Source: Variovorax sp. SG517
GTDB taxonomy: Bacteria; Pseudomonadota; Gammaproteobacteria; Burkholderiales; Burkholderiaceae_C
DNA length: 64,000 nt
Reading direction: 5' to 3'
NCBI RefSeq assembly: GCF_013376045.1
Contig: NZ_JABMJG010000002.1
Location: forward strand, 744,001 to 808,000
In this document: positions 1 through 8,732 of the stretch, piece by piece
Layout: the number at the start of each line of letters is the position of its first letter
Numbering within the stretch: position 1 is the stretch's first letter
Notes under the pieces: model-generated
What the model saw: only the letters and a program-made list of their open reading frames with translations
Database searches by the model: none
What the model was told of the DNA's origin: nothing
Program-made: the position numbers and the translations under genes

Positions 1-134
1 TGAAGCGCAACAAGCAGGTCATCGAGCTGCACGCCGAGAACCCCGACTACCCGACCATCATCGTGCAGCCCGGAGAGCCCTTCGAGATCGAAGGCCTCGC
101 TGTCGGACTCATCCGAAACACCATGCTGATGTAG
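1..134 (+). CDS. lexA: LexA repressor, C-terminal fragment
   Basis: Only the last 43 codons are in the window; the gene enters from the left edge and ends at TAG 132-134. The readable tail contains IELHAEN and ends [14 protein letters not shown], matching the end of the LexA peptidase domain (compare EGLAVGVIRN in E. coli LexA). LexA represses SOS genes and cleaves itself when stimulated by RecA filaments. The N-terminal DNA-binding domain and the catalytic serine lie outside the window, so only family membership can be judged. Confidence 0.9.
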   Translation, partial: KRNKQVIELHAENPDYPTIIVQPGEPFEIEGLAVGLIRNTMLM

Positions 135-278
135 GCACCGGGCGGCCTGCTTTCTGCAGCACACATCCCCATCCGGCCTCGACAGGTGGCGGGCGTATGG
201 CGAAGAGTCGCCATCACCCTGTCGCGGCCGATTCAAGAAATCCTGCCTGTGTTCAACCTCTACTTTCTTGGAGTTCAC

Positions 279-659
279 ATGGGAATCGCCCTCCTCGCCA
301 TCGCCGATATCTGGATGCCGCTGCAATCGCTGGCCAGCCGCCTGATGCCGGCACGTCGCGATCGTCGCGGGAATCACATCGACACGACCGAATCCTCTGC
401 CGGACTGCGCTATGTAGCGGTGCGCCCCGCCTGCACGGCCCGCTCGGGTGGCAGTGCCTCGCCCAGCCAGGCGGCCACCGTGCCAGCACGCCCGTTGCGA
501 GTGGTCCGCGTCGTCGACGACAAGAACAGGCAGTGCAGCAGCAATCGCGTCCGAATCTCCGGCCGCATGGCCGATGTCTGCGCCGAGCTCGACCGACTGG
601 CCGCGCTCGAGGCCGCCGAAACCATGGCCACGGCACCGCGCTCGACCCGCCTGCACTGA
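279..659 (+). CDS. Small hypothetical protein downstream of lexA
   Basis: A protein of about 126 residues of unrecognised function. ATG 279 is chosen over an upstream in-frame ATG at 186 because GGAG at 270-273 sits five bases before it. The first 20 residues are hydrophobic and could form a short membrane anchor or signal. The middle is Ala/Ser/Arg-rich and low in complexity. The C-terminal third contains RISGRMADVCAELDRLAALE, which looks like an amphipathic helix and is the part most likely to be conserved. It follows lexA by 144 bases on the same strand. I found no CTGT-N8-ACAG-type SOS box in the gap. Confidence 0.6.
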   Translation: MGIALLAIADIWMPLQSLASRLMPARRDRRGNHIDTTESSAGLRYVAVRPACTARSGGSASPSQAATVPARPLRVVRVVDDKNRQCSSNRVRISGRMADVCAELDRLAALEAAETMATAPRSTRLH

Positions 660-748
660 GCCCGAACGGCCCTGCGAGCGGCTTCGGGGTGGGTATCCAA
701 ACGTTCGCAGGCGCGACATTCCAATGCTGCGAGGCACAATGGCGTGCC

Positions 749-1756
749 ATGAACATTGTGATCCTCGACGATTACCAGGACGCCGTACGCAAGCTGCGCT
801 GCGCTTCCAAGCTGGACGCATACGCGGCCAAGGTCTATACCAACACGGTGAAGGGCATTGGGCAGCTATCGGTTCGCCTCAAGGACGCCGACGTGATCGT
901 GCTGATCCGCGAGCGCACCCAGATCTCGCGCCAGCTGATCGAGAAGCTCCCCAAGCTCAAGCTCATTTCCCAGACCGGGCGCGTTGCCGGACACATTGAT
1001 GTCGCGGCCTGCACCGAGCGAGGCGTGGCCGTGGCGGAAGGCTCCGGCTCTCCGCAGGCGCCTGCCGAACTCACATGGGCGCTCATCATGGCCGCCATGC
1101 GCCGGCTGCCGCAGTACATCAGCAACCTCAAGCATGGCGCCTGGCAGCAGTCGGGGCTCAAGTCGGCCTCCATGCCGCCCAACTTCGGCATCGGCTCGGT
1201 GCTCAAGGGCAAGACGCTTTGCATCTGGGGCTATGGCCGCATCGGCCAGTTGGTCGCGCGCTACGGTCAGGCCTTCGGCATGCAGGTCGTGATCTGGGGC
1301 CGTGAAGCCAGCTGCGCCAAGGCGCGTTCCGATGGCTTCCAGGTGGCACAGAACCGACACGAGTTCTTCGCCGCGGCCGACGTGCTGTCGGTGCACCTGC
1401 GGCTCAACGAAGAGACCAACGGCCTCATCACGCTGGAAGACCTCTCGCGCATGAAGCCGACCGCCCTGTTCGTGAACACCTCGCGTGCGGAACTGGTCGA
1501 GGCCGACGCCCTGCTCGCGGCGCTCAACCGCGGGCGCCCCGGGCTGGCGGCTGTCGATGTGTTCGAGAGCGAGCCGCCGCTGCAGGGCCACGCGCTGCTG
1601 CGCCTGGAGAACTGCATCTGCACGCCGCACATCGGCTACGTCGAGCAGGAAAGCTACGAGAGCTACTTCGGCCAGGCTTTCGACAACGTCGTGAGCTACA
1701 TCAACGGCAACCCCACGAACATCGTGAATCCCGGCGCGCTGCAGGTCCGCCGGTGA
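749..1756 (+). CDS. D-2-hydroxyacid dehydrogenase family protein
   Basis: 335 residues, the normal size for NAD-dependent D-2-hydroxyacid dehydrogenases, which interconvert 2-oxo acids and D-2-hydroxy acids in the cytoplasm. The nucleotide-binding GYGRIG is at 161-166. The catalytic Arg is R246 (in VNTSRAEL), the Glu is E273 (in VDVFESEP) and the His is H294 (in CTPHIGY). Start ATG 749 gives a typical N-terminus (MNIVILDDYQ); the frame stays open further upstream but without family similarity. The stop overlaps the GTG of the MFS gene by 4 bp, so the two are probably translationally coupled. The substrate cannot be told from sequence. Confidence 0.9.
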   Translation: MNIVILDDYQDAVRKLRCASKLDAYAAKVYTNTVKGIGQLSVRLKDADVIVLIRERTQISRQLIEKLPKLKLISQTGRVAGHIDVAACTERGVAVAEGSGSPQAPAELTWALIMAAMRRLPQYISNLKHGAWQQSGLKSASMPPNFGIGSVLKGKTLCIWGYGRIGQLVARYGQAFGMQVVIWGREASCAKARSDGFQVAQNRHEFFAAADVLSVHLRLNEETNGLITLEDLSRMKPTALFVNTSRAELVEADALLAALNRGRPGLAAVDVFESEPPLQGHALLRLENCICTPHIGYVEQESYESYFGQAFDNVVSYINGNPTNIVNPGALQVRR

Positions 1757-2910
1757 GCCGGCCAGCGTCCAGGGGTGCGCTCTGGGCGCTGCTCGTCGGC
1801 AATTTCGTGATCGGCACGGGCGTGATGGTCGTGCCCGGCACGCTCAACGAGATCAGCGCCTCGCTCTCGGTCACGGCCGCCACGGCGGGGCAACTCATCA
1901 CGGCCGCTGCGGCGGTCATGTGCATCGGTGCACCGCTGCTGGCTGCCGCGGTCGCAGGCTGGGACCGCCGGCAGCTGCTGGCCCTCACCCTGCTCTGGTA
2001 CGCGGCCGGCCACGTTCTCTGCGCGCTGATGCCGAGCTTCGGCGCGCTGCTGCCGGTGCGCATGCTCACGGTGATCGCGCCAGCCATCTTCACACCCCAG
2101 GCTGCCGCCTGCGCCGGCCTGCTGGTGCCGCCCGAGCACCGCGGGCGCGCCGTGACCTTCGTCTTTCTCGGGTGGTCGATGGCCTCGGTGCTGGGGCTGC
2201 CCATCGGAGCGCTGATCGGCGGGCACCTGGGCTGGCGCATGGCTTTCGCCGCCATCGCGCTGCTCAGTGTCGCGAGCGCGACATCGATCTGGCTCACCTT
2301 GCCGAACGGCATCAAGCCCGCCGCGCTGACGGCCGCCGCATGGTCGCGCGTGCTGCGCAGCCCCGTGCTGATGGGCATCGTGTCGGTCACGGCACTGCAG
2401 GGCGCGGGCCAGTTCGTGCTGTTCAGCTACTTCGGCCCGATCCTCAAGCAGAGCTTCGGCGCGGACGCCACCACGCTGAGCGTGATGTGGGCGCTCTTCG
2501 GCGCCTGCGGGCTGGTCGGCAACATGGTGGTCAGCCGGTACATCGACCGCGTGGGTGCCGGCCGCATGGTGCTGGTCACGACGGTGCTGATCGCCGCCAG
2601 CCTGCTGCTGTGGCCGCTGGCTTCCACGCTTGCCTGGCTCGCGGTCGTGCTCGTGCCCTGGGGCCTGGGCTGCTTCTCCACGAATTCGGCGCAGCAGGCC
2701 CGGCTGGTAGGCCTTGCGCCCGCGCTCGCGCCGGGCTCGGTGGCGCTCAACAGCTCCGGCATCTACACCGGCCAGGCCGTCGGCGCGGCGCTCGGCGGCT
2801 GGCTGCTCGCCAACGACGCCGGTGCCTGGATGAGCTGGGTCGGCCTCGGCCTGGTGCTCATCGCCATTTCGCTCAGCGTGGCCATCGACCGCAGCCGTCG
2901 TGCGCCCTGA
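1753..2910 (+). CDS. MFS transporter
   Basis: 385 residues with about twelve hydrophobic segments and the arrangement of the major facilitator superfamily, drug/sugar-efflux (AraJ/YdhP-like) branch. After the second helix it has AGWDRRQLL, equivalent to the family loop 2-3 motif. It starts with GTG and overlaps the preceding dehydrogenase by 4 bp (GTGA). Coupling suggests export or import of a hydroxy- or keto-acid handled by that enzyme, but this is inference. An inner-membrane proton-driven mechanism is assumed from the family. Confidence 0.88.
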   Translation: MSRPASRGALWALLVGNFVIGTGVMVVPGTLNEISASLSVTAATAGQLITAAAAVMCIGAPLLAAAVAGWDRRQLLALTLLWYAAGHVLCALMPSFGALLPVRMLTVIAPAIFTPQAAACAGLLVPPEHRGRAVTFVFLGWSMASVLGLPIGALIGGHLGWRMAFAAIALLSVASATSIWLTLPNGIKPAALTAAAWSRVLRSPVLMGIVSVTALQGAGQFVLFSYFGPILKQSFGADATTLSVMWALFGACGLVGNMVVSRYIDRVGAGRMVLVTTVLIAASLLLWPLASTLAWLAVVLVPWGLGCFSTNSAQQARLVGLAPALAPGSVALNSSGIYTGQAVGAALGGWLLANDAGAWMSWVGLGLVLIAISLSVAIDRSRRAP

Positions 2911-3060
2911 AAGCGCGCCCCCGCGTAAAACCCGTCACGCCCCGCCCGCGCGGGGCTGCAAAATCGAAGACTTCGACAGCGGTGCCGATGCGTACGGCAC
3001 CTGTGTCGACGCCTGCCCCGCAGGCCCGGATACCACCCAACCAGTGAAAATCTCCAGCAA

Positions 3061-4581
3061 ATGACAGTGAACTACTCCCGAATCGGCGTCGTCGGCGCCG
3101 GCGCCATGGGGCGCGGTATCGCGCAGATCGCCGCACAGGCGGGCAGCGAGGTGCTGCTGCTCGACAGCTTCGCGGGCGCCGCCGAGCGCGGGCGCGAAGC
3201 CCTCTGCGCCCAATGGAACAAGCTGCACGAGAAGAACAAGATCGACGCGGCCATGCGCGATGCGTACATCGCCCGCGTGAAATCCGTCGATTCGGTCCAG
3301 GCCCTGGCGGGCTGCGACCTGGTGATCGAAGCCATCGTCGAAGACCTGGAAGTCAAGCGCAAGCTGTTCCGCGAACTCGAAGGCGTGGTGACGGAGACCG
3401 CCACGCTGGTCACCAACACTTCCTCCCTCTCGGTGACGGCCATCGCCGCAGGGCTGAAGCACCCCGAGCGCATCGCCGGCTTCCACTTCTTCAACCCCGT
3501 GCCGCTGATGAAGGTGGTCGAGGTGGTAGCGGGCTTCAAGACCGCGCCCGAGGTCTGCAAGCAGCTCGCCGGCTACGCCACGCAGATGGGCCACAGCGCA
3601 GTGCAGGCGCAGGACACGCCGGGCTTCATCGTCAACCACGCCGGCCGCGGCTACGGCACCGAGGCGCTGCGTATCGTGGGCGAAGGCGTGGCCGACTTCG
3701 CGACCGTCGACCGCATCCTCAAGGACCAGGCCGGCTTCCGCCTCGGCCCCTTCGAGCTGCTGGACCTGACGGCGCTCGACGTGTCGCACCCGGTGATGGA
3801 GTCGATCTACCACCAGTACTTCGAAGAGCCGCGCTTCCGCCCCAGCGTGATCACCGCGCAGCGCCTGGCCGCTGGCGCGCTGGGCCGCAAGACCAACGAA
3901 GGCTTCTATCGCTACAACGACGGGGTGATGCAGCAGGTGCCCGAAGCGCCCGCGCCGGTGGTCGAGGGCACGCCTTCAGTGTGGGTGTCGCCGCGTGCGG
4001 CACGTCGTGCCGAACTGCTTCGCCTGGTGAACACGCTGGGCGCGCAGATCGACAGCGGCGCCACTGCCGCGCCGCAATCGCTGATCCTGGTCGCGCCGCT
4101 GGGTTTCGACGTGACCACGGTGGCCGCCGTCGAGCGCCTGGACGCCACCCGCACCATCGGCATCGACATGCTGATCGACGACGCGGCCACCAAGCGCCGC
4201 GTGCTCGCCACCAACCCGGCCACGCGCCGCGACATCCGCGATGCCGCGCACGCCCTCTTCGCACGCGACGGCAAAGCCGTGAGCGTGATCCGCGACAGCG
4301 GCGGCTTCGTCACGCAGCGCGTGATCGGCACCATCGTCAACATCGCCGCCGACATGTGCCAGCAGCGCGTGTGCACGCCGGCCGACCTCGAGACCGCCGT
4401 GCAGCTGGGCCTGGGCTATCCGCGCGGCCCGCTGGCCATGGGCAACCTCTACGGCCCGACCAACATGCTCGAGGTGCTGTTCAACCTGCAGACGGTGTAT
4501 GGCGACCCGCGCTATCGCCCGAGCCCGTGGCTGCGCCGCCGCGGCGCGCTGGGCCTGAGCCTGCTGCACGAAGAAGAATGA
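3061..4581 (+). CDS. 3-hydroxyacyl-CoA dehydrogenase, PaaH/PaaC-like
   Basis: 506 residues. It oxidises 3-hydroxyacyl-CoA to 3-ketoacyl-CoA with NAD. The Rossmann motif GAGAMG is at 12-17, the NAD-site VIEAIVED is near 88-95, and the catalytic His is H142 in GFHFFNPVPLMK. Two copies of the C-terminal HCDH domain follow, separated by a variable linker near 285-345. This long two-domain layout is that of 3-hydroxyadipyl-CoA or 3-hydroxybutyryl-CoA dehydrogenases. It heads a plus-strand block of acyl-CoA genes ending at a terminator near 8.7 kb. No phenylacetyl-CoA epoxidase genes are present, so a phenylacetate role is not supported by context. Confidence 0.9.
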   Translation: MTVNYSRIGVVGAGAMGRGIAQIAAQAGSEVLLLDSFAGAAERGREALCAQWNKLHEKNKIDAAMRDAYIARVKSVDSVQALAGCDLVIEAIVEDLEVKRKLFRELEGVVTETATLVTNTSSLSVTAIAAGLKHPERIAGFHFFNPVPLMKVVEVVAGFKTAPEVCKQLAGYATQMGHSAVQAQDTPGFIVNHAGRGYGTEALRIVGEGVADFATVDRILKDQAGFRLGPFELLDLTALDVSHPVMESIYHQYFEEPRFRPSVITAQRLAAGALGRKTNEGFYRYNDGVMQQVPEAPAPVVEGTPSVWVSPRAARRAELLRLVNTLGAQIDSGATAAPQSLILVAPLGFDVTTVAAVERLDATRTIGIDMLIDDAATKRRVLATNPATRRDIRDAAHALFARDGKAVSVIRDSGGFVTQRVIGTIVNIAADMCQQRVCTPADLETAVQLGLGYPRGPLAMGNLYGPTNMLEVLFNLQTVYGDPRYRPSPWLRRRGALGLSLLHEEE

Positions 4582-4614
4582 TCGCGAAATAAACGAGGAG
4601 CACGGAACCGAGCC

Positions 4615-5397
4615 ATGAGCACAGCAGAACTCAAGAGCACGAGCGAGGGCAGCACCATGGTGCTGACGATCTCCAACCCCAGCCAGCGCAACGCGCTGGG
4701 TCCCGACATCTACGCGGCGGGCATCGAGGCGCTCAACGGCGCCGAGAACAGCGCGGAGATCCGCAGCGTGGTCATCGTGGGCGAAGGCTCATGGTTCTGC
4801 GCCGGCGGCTCGCTGCAGCGGCTGCTGGCCAATCGGCAGCTCGACCGCTCGGTGCAAGCCGAGAGCATCGAGGGCCTACACAACTGGATCGACTCGATCC
4901 GCACCTTTCCCAAGCCGGTGATCGCTGCCGTCGAGGGCGCGGCCGCCGGCGCGGGCTTCTCGCTTGCGCTGGCCTGCGACTTCGTGGTGTCGGCGCGCGA
5001 TGCTGTCTTCGCGGCCTCGTACAGCAACGTGGCGCTTTCGCCCGACGGCGGCCTGAGCTGGCACCTGGGCCGGCAGCTGCCGCGCCAGCTTGCGAGCGAA
5101 TGGCTGATGAACGGCGAGCGCATCGCGGCTTCGCGCCTGCACGAACTGGGCCTCGTCAACGAGCTCACCGAAAGCGGCCAGGCCCTCGCGGGCGCGCTGG
5201 CGCTGGCGGGCCGGCTCAATGCGCGCGCGCCGAACTCGCTGGCCAGCATCAAGGAGCTGCTGAGCGAGGCCCGGGGCGCCACGCTGGCATCGCAGCTCGC
5301 GCAGGAGCGAGACCACTTCGTGCGCAACCTGCACCACGCGAACGCGGGCATCGGCATCGCCGCGTTCCTCGAGAAGAAACCGCCGCAGTACGAATAG
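4615..5397 (+). CDS. Enoyl-CoA hydratase/isomerase family protein (PaaG-like)
   Basis: 260 residues, a crotonase-fold enzyme. The two oxyanion-hole segments are visible: FCAGGSL (61-67) and GAAAGAGFSLA (108-118). In place of the hydratase catalytic Glu pair it has SPDGG near 142-146, resembling the PaaG (2-(oxepinyl)-CoA-forming isomerase) type, so isomerase activity is possible alongside or instead of hydration. It begins 33 bases after the 3-hydroxyacyl-CoA dehydrogenase, consistent with one operon. In that setting it would supply 3-hydroxyacyl-CoA to its neighbour. Confidence 0.88.
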   Translation: MSTAELKSTSEGSTMVLTISNPSQRNALGPDIYAAGIEALNGAENSAEIRSVVIVGEGSWFCAGGSLQRLLANRQLDRSVQAESIEGLHNWIDSIRTFPKPVIAAVEGAAAGAGFSLALACDFVVSARDAVFAASYSNVALSPDGGLSWHLGRQLPRQLASEWLMNGERIAASRLHELGLVNELTESGQALAGALALAGRLNARAPNSLASIKELLSEARGATLASQLAQERDHFVRNLHHANAGIGIAAFLEKKPPQYE

Positions 5398-5474
5398 CCC
5401 AGTAACCGAGCAGCGCCGGACGGCGTCGCTCCCGTGACACCCATCAGCTTTCCAGTCGCCGAGAGGACAGACCA

Positions 5475-6194
5475 ATGGACGACCCCATTCTTACCATCGA
5501 AGAACGTGAAGCGATCAACAGTGGTCGCTGGTTTTCTTCCCTTTCTCCATCGCTGCGGCACGACATCCTCCGATGCGCCTTCGTCAAACGCTACAAGGAC
5601 GGCGACCTGATCGCTGCCCGCGGCGATCCGCCCGAACACTGGATCGCCTGCGCCAAGGGCGCGGTGCGGGTGAGCTCGACGGCCGTCTCGGGCAAGCAGG
5701 TGACGCTGACCTACGTGGAGCCGGGCATCTGGTTCGGCGACGTGGCGATGTTCGACGGGGACCGGCGCACGCACGACACCTACTCGCACGGCGACACCAC
5801 CATCCTGTGCGTGGCGCGCGCCGACTTCCAGAAGATCCTGGCCTCGCACGTGGAGCTGTACGAGGCGCTGATGCGGCTGCAGGCGCGGCGCATCCGCACG
5901 CTCTTCGGGCTGGTGGAAGACCTCAACACCCTGCCCCTGCGCGCGCGGCTGGCCAAGCAGCTCATCCACCTGGTGCGCAGCTACGGCGTGCCGAATCTGG
6001 AAGACGGCAGCCAGATGCGCATCGGCCTGCAACTGGCGCAGGAAGAACTGGCGCAGCTGCTGGGCGCGTCGCGCCAGCGGGTCAACCAGGAGCTCAAGAC
6101 CATGGAGCGCGAGGGCACCATCCGCATCGAGCCGGGCGGCCTCGTGGTGCTCGACCGCTCGGCGCTCATGCGCGTCTCGGAAGCTGAGAGCTAG
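5475..6194 (+). CDS. Crp/Fnr-family transcriptional regulator
   Basis: 239 residues. The N-terminal half is a cyclic-nucleotide-binding-like beta-roll (about 30-145, with GDLIAARGDPPEHW and the GIWFGDVAMFDG turn). A long dimerisation helix and a C-terminal winged helix-turn-helix follow (about 165-235, QEELAQLLGASRQRVNQELKTM as recognition region). I see no FNR-type cysteine cluster, so it is not an iron-sulphur oxygen sensor. It sits inside the acyl-CoA block, 77 bases after the hydratase and 50 before the kinase-like gene, and is the natural candidate for its local regulator. The effector is unknown. Confidence 0.9.
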   Translation: MDDPILTIEEREAINSGRWFSSLSPSLRHDILRCAFVKRYKDGDLIAARGDPPEHWIACAKGAVRVSSTAVSGKQVTLTYVEPGIWFGDVAMFDGDRRTHDTYSHGDTTILCVARADFQKILASHVELYEALMRLQARRIRTLFGLVEDLNTLPLRARLAKQLIHLVRSYGVPNLEDGSQMRIGLQLAQEELAQLLGASRQRVNQELKTMEREGTIRIEPGGLVVLDRSALMRVSEAES

Positions 6195-6244
6195 AGCGAC
6201 AAATACAAGCAGAACAACAGCCACAGGCAGACAAACATACCGAC

Positions 6245-7351
6245 ATGAGCCAGGACTTCTCCTCCTTCATCGGCACCCGTGCCGTCTCGCAACAGCACGC
6301 CTTCGACATCGATGCGCTCGCGGCCTGGCTCGGGAAGAACCTCGACGGTTTCAAGGGCCCGCTGACGGTCGAGATGTTCAAGGGCGGCCAGTCGAACCCG
6401 ACCTACAAGCTGGTCACGCCCACGCAGAGCTACGTGATGCGCGCAAAGCCGGGCCCGGTCGCGAAGCTGCTGCCCTCGGCCCACGCGGTGGAGCGCGAGT
6501 TCAAGGTGATGAGCGGCCTGGCCGGCACCGACGTGCCCGTGCCGCGCATGTACTGCCTGTGCGAGGACGAGAGCGTGATCGGCCGCGCCTTCTACGTCAT
6601 GGAGTTCATGCAGGGCCGCGTGCTGTGGGACCAGTCGCTGCCCGGCATGAGCAACGCCGAGCGCGCCGCCCACTACGACGAGATGAACCGCGTGATCGCG
6701 GCGCTGCACACCGTCGACTTCGCGGCGCGCGGCCTGGCCGACTACGGCAAGCCCGGCAACTACTTCGAGCGCCAGATCGGCCGCTGGAGCAAGCAGTACA
6801 AGGCCTCGGCCGACGGCGCGGGCGAGCTCTCGCAGCCCATCGAGGCCATGGAGCGGCTGATCGACTGGCTGCCCGCGCACATGCCCGCGAGCGCGCGCGA
6901 CGAGAGCAAGGTGTCGATCGTCCATGGCGACTATCGGCTCGACAACGTGATGTTCCATGCCACCGAGCCGCGCATCATCGCCGTGCTCGACTGGGAACTG
7001 TCGACGCTCGGCCACCCGCTGGCCGACTTCAGCTACCACTGCATGTCGTGGCACATGCCCCCGACCACCGGGCGCGGCATCGGCGGTGTCGACGTCGCCT
7101 CGCTGGGCATCCCCACCGAGAACGAATACATCCGCCGCTACTGCGAGCGCACCCGCATCAGCACGCCCGAGGCGCTCGCGCCCGACTGGAACTTCTACCA
7201 GGCCTACAACCTGTTCCGCATGGCCGCGATCCTGCAAGGCATTGCCAAGCGGGTCGAGGCCGGTACCGCGTCGAGCGAGCAAGCCGTGGCTTCTGCCCGC
7301 GGCGCCCGCCCCATGGCCGACATGGCCTGGCAGTTTGCCCAAAAGGCATAA
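6245..7351 (+). CDS. Phosphotransferase (APH-like kinase), LvaA/ACAD10-11 kinase type
   Basis: 368 residues of the aminoglycoside-phosphotransferase/choline-kinase fold. The catalytic loop is HGDYRLDN (227-234) and the metal-binding DFG-equivalent Asp is D249 in VLDWELS. Despite the fold name, family members next to acyl-CoA dehydrogenases are not resistance enzymes: LvaA of levulinate catabolism phosphorylates 4-hydroxyacyl-CoA, and mammalian ACAD10/11 carry this domain fused to the dehydrogenase. Here the genes are separate, 28 bases apart. A 4-hydroxyacyl-CoA kinase role is inferred from the pairing and the partner's signature. Confidence 0.85.
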   Translation: MSQDFSSFIGTRAVSQQHAFDIDALAAWLGKNLDGFKGPLTVEMFKGGQSNPTYKLVTPTQSYVMRAKPGPVAKLLPSAHAVEREFKVMSGLAGTDVPVPRMYCLCEDESVIGRAFYVMEFMQGRVLWDQSLPGMSNAERAAHYDEMNRVIAALHTVDFAARGLADYGKPGNYFERQIGRWSKQYKASADGAGELSQPIEAMERLIDWLPAHMPASARDESKVSIVHGDYRLDNVMFHATEPRIIAVLDWELSTLGHPLADFSYHCMSWHMPPTTGRGIGGVDVASLGIPTENEYIRRYCERTRISTPEALAPDWNFYQAYNLFRMAAILQGIAKRVEAGTASSEQAVASARGARPMADMAWQFAQKA

Positions 7352-7379
7352 GCCGCCCCACCCCACCAGGAGAGACAAG

Positions 7380-8651
7380 ATGGACTTCGAATACTCGGCC
7401 AAGACCAAGGACCTGCAGAAACGCGTCCAGGCATTCATGGACGACCACATCTATCCGGCCGAAGCCGAGTACCACGCCGAACTGGCCGCCAACACGGCAG
7501 CCGGCAAGCGCTGGTCGGCGCTGAAGACAGTCGAGAAGCTCAAGGAAAAGGCCAAGGCCCAGGGCCTGTGGAACCTGTTCCTGCCGGTCGACAGCGCAGC
7601 CGCCTCGGGCTACGAAGGCGCGGGCCTGACCAACCAGGAATACGCACCGCTGGCCGAGATCATGGGCCGGGTGCCATGGGCCTCGGAGGCCTTCAACTGC
7701 TCGGCGCCCGACACCGGCAACATGGAGACCATCGCGCGCTACGGCTCCGAAGACATCAAGGCCCGCTGGCTCAAGCCGCTGCTCGAAGGCCAGATCCGCT
7801 CGGCCTTCGCCATGACCGAGCCCGAGGTGGCCTCGAGCGACGCCACCAACATCTCCACGCGCATCGAGCGCCAGGGCGACGAGTACGTCATCAACGGCCA
7901 CAAGTGGTGGATCTCGGGCGCGGCCGACCCGCGCTGCGCGGTCTTCATCACCATGGGCAAGAGCGACCCCGAGGCGCCGCGCCACTCGCAGCAGAGCATG
8001 ATCGTGGTGCCGGCCGACGCCAAGGGCATCCGCATCGTGCGCCCGCTGAACGTGATGGGCTACGACGACGCACCGCACGGCCACGTCGAGATGTACTTCG
8101 AGAACGTGCGCGTGCCCGCCAGCAACATGCTGCTGGGCGAAGGCCGCGGCTTCGAAATCGCCCAGGGCCGCCTCGGCCCCGGCCGCATCCACCATTGCAT
8201 GCGCCTGATCGGCCTGGCCGAGCGCGCGCTGGAACTGATGTGCAAGCGCGCCTCCTCCCGCGTGGCCTTCGGCAAGACCGTCGCCTCGCAGACCGTGACG
8301 CAAGAGCGCATCGCCGAGGCCCGCTGCAAGATCGACATGGCCCGCCTGCTCACGCTGAAGGCCGCATGGCTGATGGACGTGGCCGGCAACAAGGTCGCCA
8401 AGAACGAGATCGCCATGATCAAGGTGGTGGCGCCCTCGATGGCCTGCCAGGTGATCGACTGGGCCATGCAGGTCCACGGCGGCGGCGGCATGTGCGACGA
8501 CTTCCCGCTGGCTGCCGCCTATGCCGGCGCACGCACGCTGCGCTTCGCGGACGGTCCGGACGAAGTGCACCGCAACGCGATCGCCAAGTGGGAGCTGGGC
8601 AAGTACGCGCCGGGCAAGGCCGACGCCGAAATGCCGGTGACGCGCTTCTGA
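7380..8651 (+). CDS. Acyl-CoA dehydrogenase family protein, ACAD10/11 (LvaC) type
   Basis: 423 residues with the ACAD layout: alpha-helical N-domain, FAD-binding beta domain (about 125-240, [16 protein letters not shown] then GHKWWISGA) and a C-terminal helical domain. ATG 7380 follows a GGAGAGA Shine-Dalgarno. Classical members carry the catalytic Glu in a C-terminal YEGT-like motif; here that position reads ADGPDEVH (390-397), the signature of ACAD10/11-like proteins. In that group the enzyme eliminates phosphate from 4-phosphoacyl-CoA to give enoyl-CoA rather than performing simple dehydrogenation. The paired kinase-like gene lies immediately upstream and a terminator follows the stop. Confidence 0.9.
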   Translation: MDFEYSAKTKDLQKRVQAFMDDHIYPAEAEYHAELAANTAAGKRWSALKTVEKLKEKAKAQGLWNLFLPVDSAAASGYEGAGLTNQEYAPLAEIMGRVPWASEAFNCSAPDTGNMETIARYGSEDIKARWLKPLLEGQIRSAFAMTEPEVASSDATNISTRIERQGDEYVINGHKWWISGAADPRCAVFITMGKSDPEAPRHSQQSMIVVPADAKGIRIVRPLNVMGYDDAPHGHVEMYFENVRVPASNMLLGEGRGFEIAQGRLGPGRIHHCMRLIGLAERALELMCKRASSRVAFGKTVASQTVTQERIAEARCKIDMARLLTLKAAWLMDVAGNKVAKNEIAMIKVVAPSMACQVIDWAMQVHGGGGMCDDFPLAAAYAGARTLRFADGPDEVHRNAIAKWELGKYAPGKADAEMPVTRF

Positions 8652-8662
8652 TTCGACTTGCT

Positions 8663-8697
8663 CCCTCTCCCCTTGGGGAGAGGGCTGGGGTGAGGGC
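8663..8697. repeat. REP-like palindrome (CCCTCTCCCC-GGGGAGAGGG)
   Basis: A perfect 10-bp inverted repeat, CCCTCTCCCC TT GGGGAGAGGG, at 8663-8684, followed by CTGGGGTGAGGGC. The sequence resembles short palindromes scattered between genes in many proteobacteria. It lies just after the acyl-CoA dehydrogenase stop and ahead of the terminator hairpin. Only one copy is seen in this window. Confidence 0.6.
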
Positions 8698-8732
8698 CGA
8701 CGGCGATGAATTCGCCTCGGCCCTTTTCTTTT
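8694..8732 (+). terminator. Rho-independent terminator of the acyl-CoA block
   Basis: GGGCCGA (8694-8700) pairs with TCGGCCC (8717-8723), and the inner arms GGCGA/TCGCC extend the stem around a TGAAT loop with one bulged C. TTTTCTTTT follows at 8724-8732. It ends the plus-strand operon and touches the stop of the convergent acetyltransferase gene. Confidence 0.8.

Noticed and set aside
6245..7351. Aminoglycoside resistance kinase
   Set aside because: The fold is APH-like, but the gene is operonic with acyl-CoA enzymes and matches the ACAD-linked branch; a resistance role has no support.
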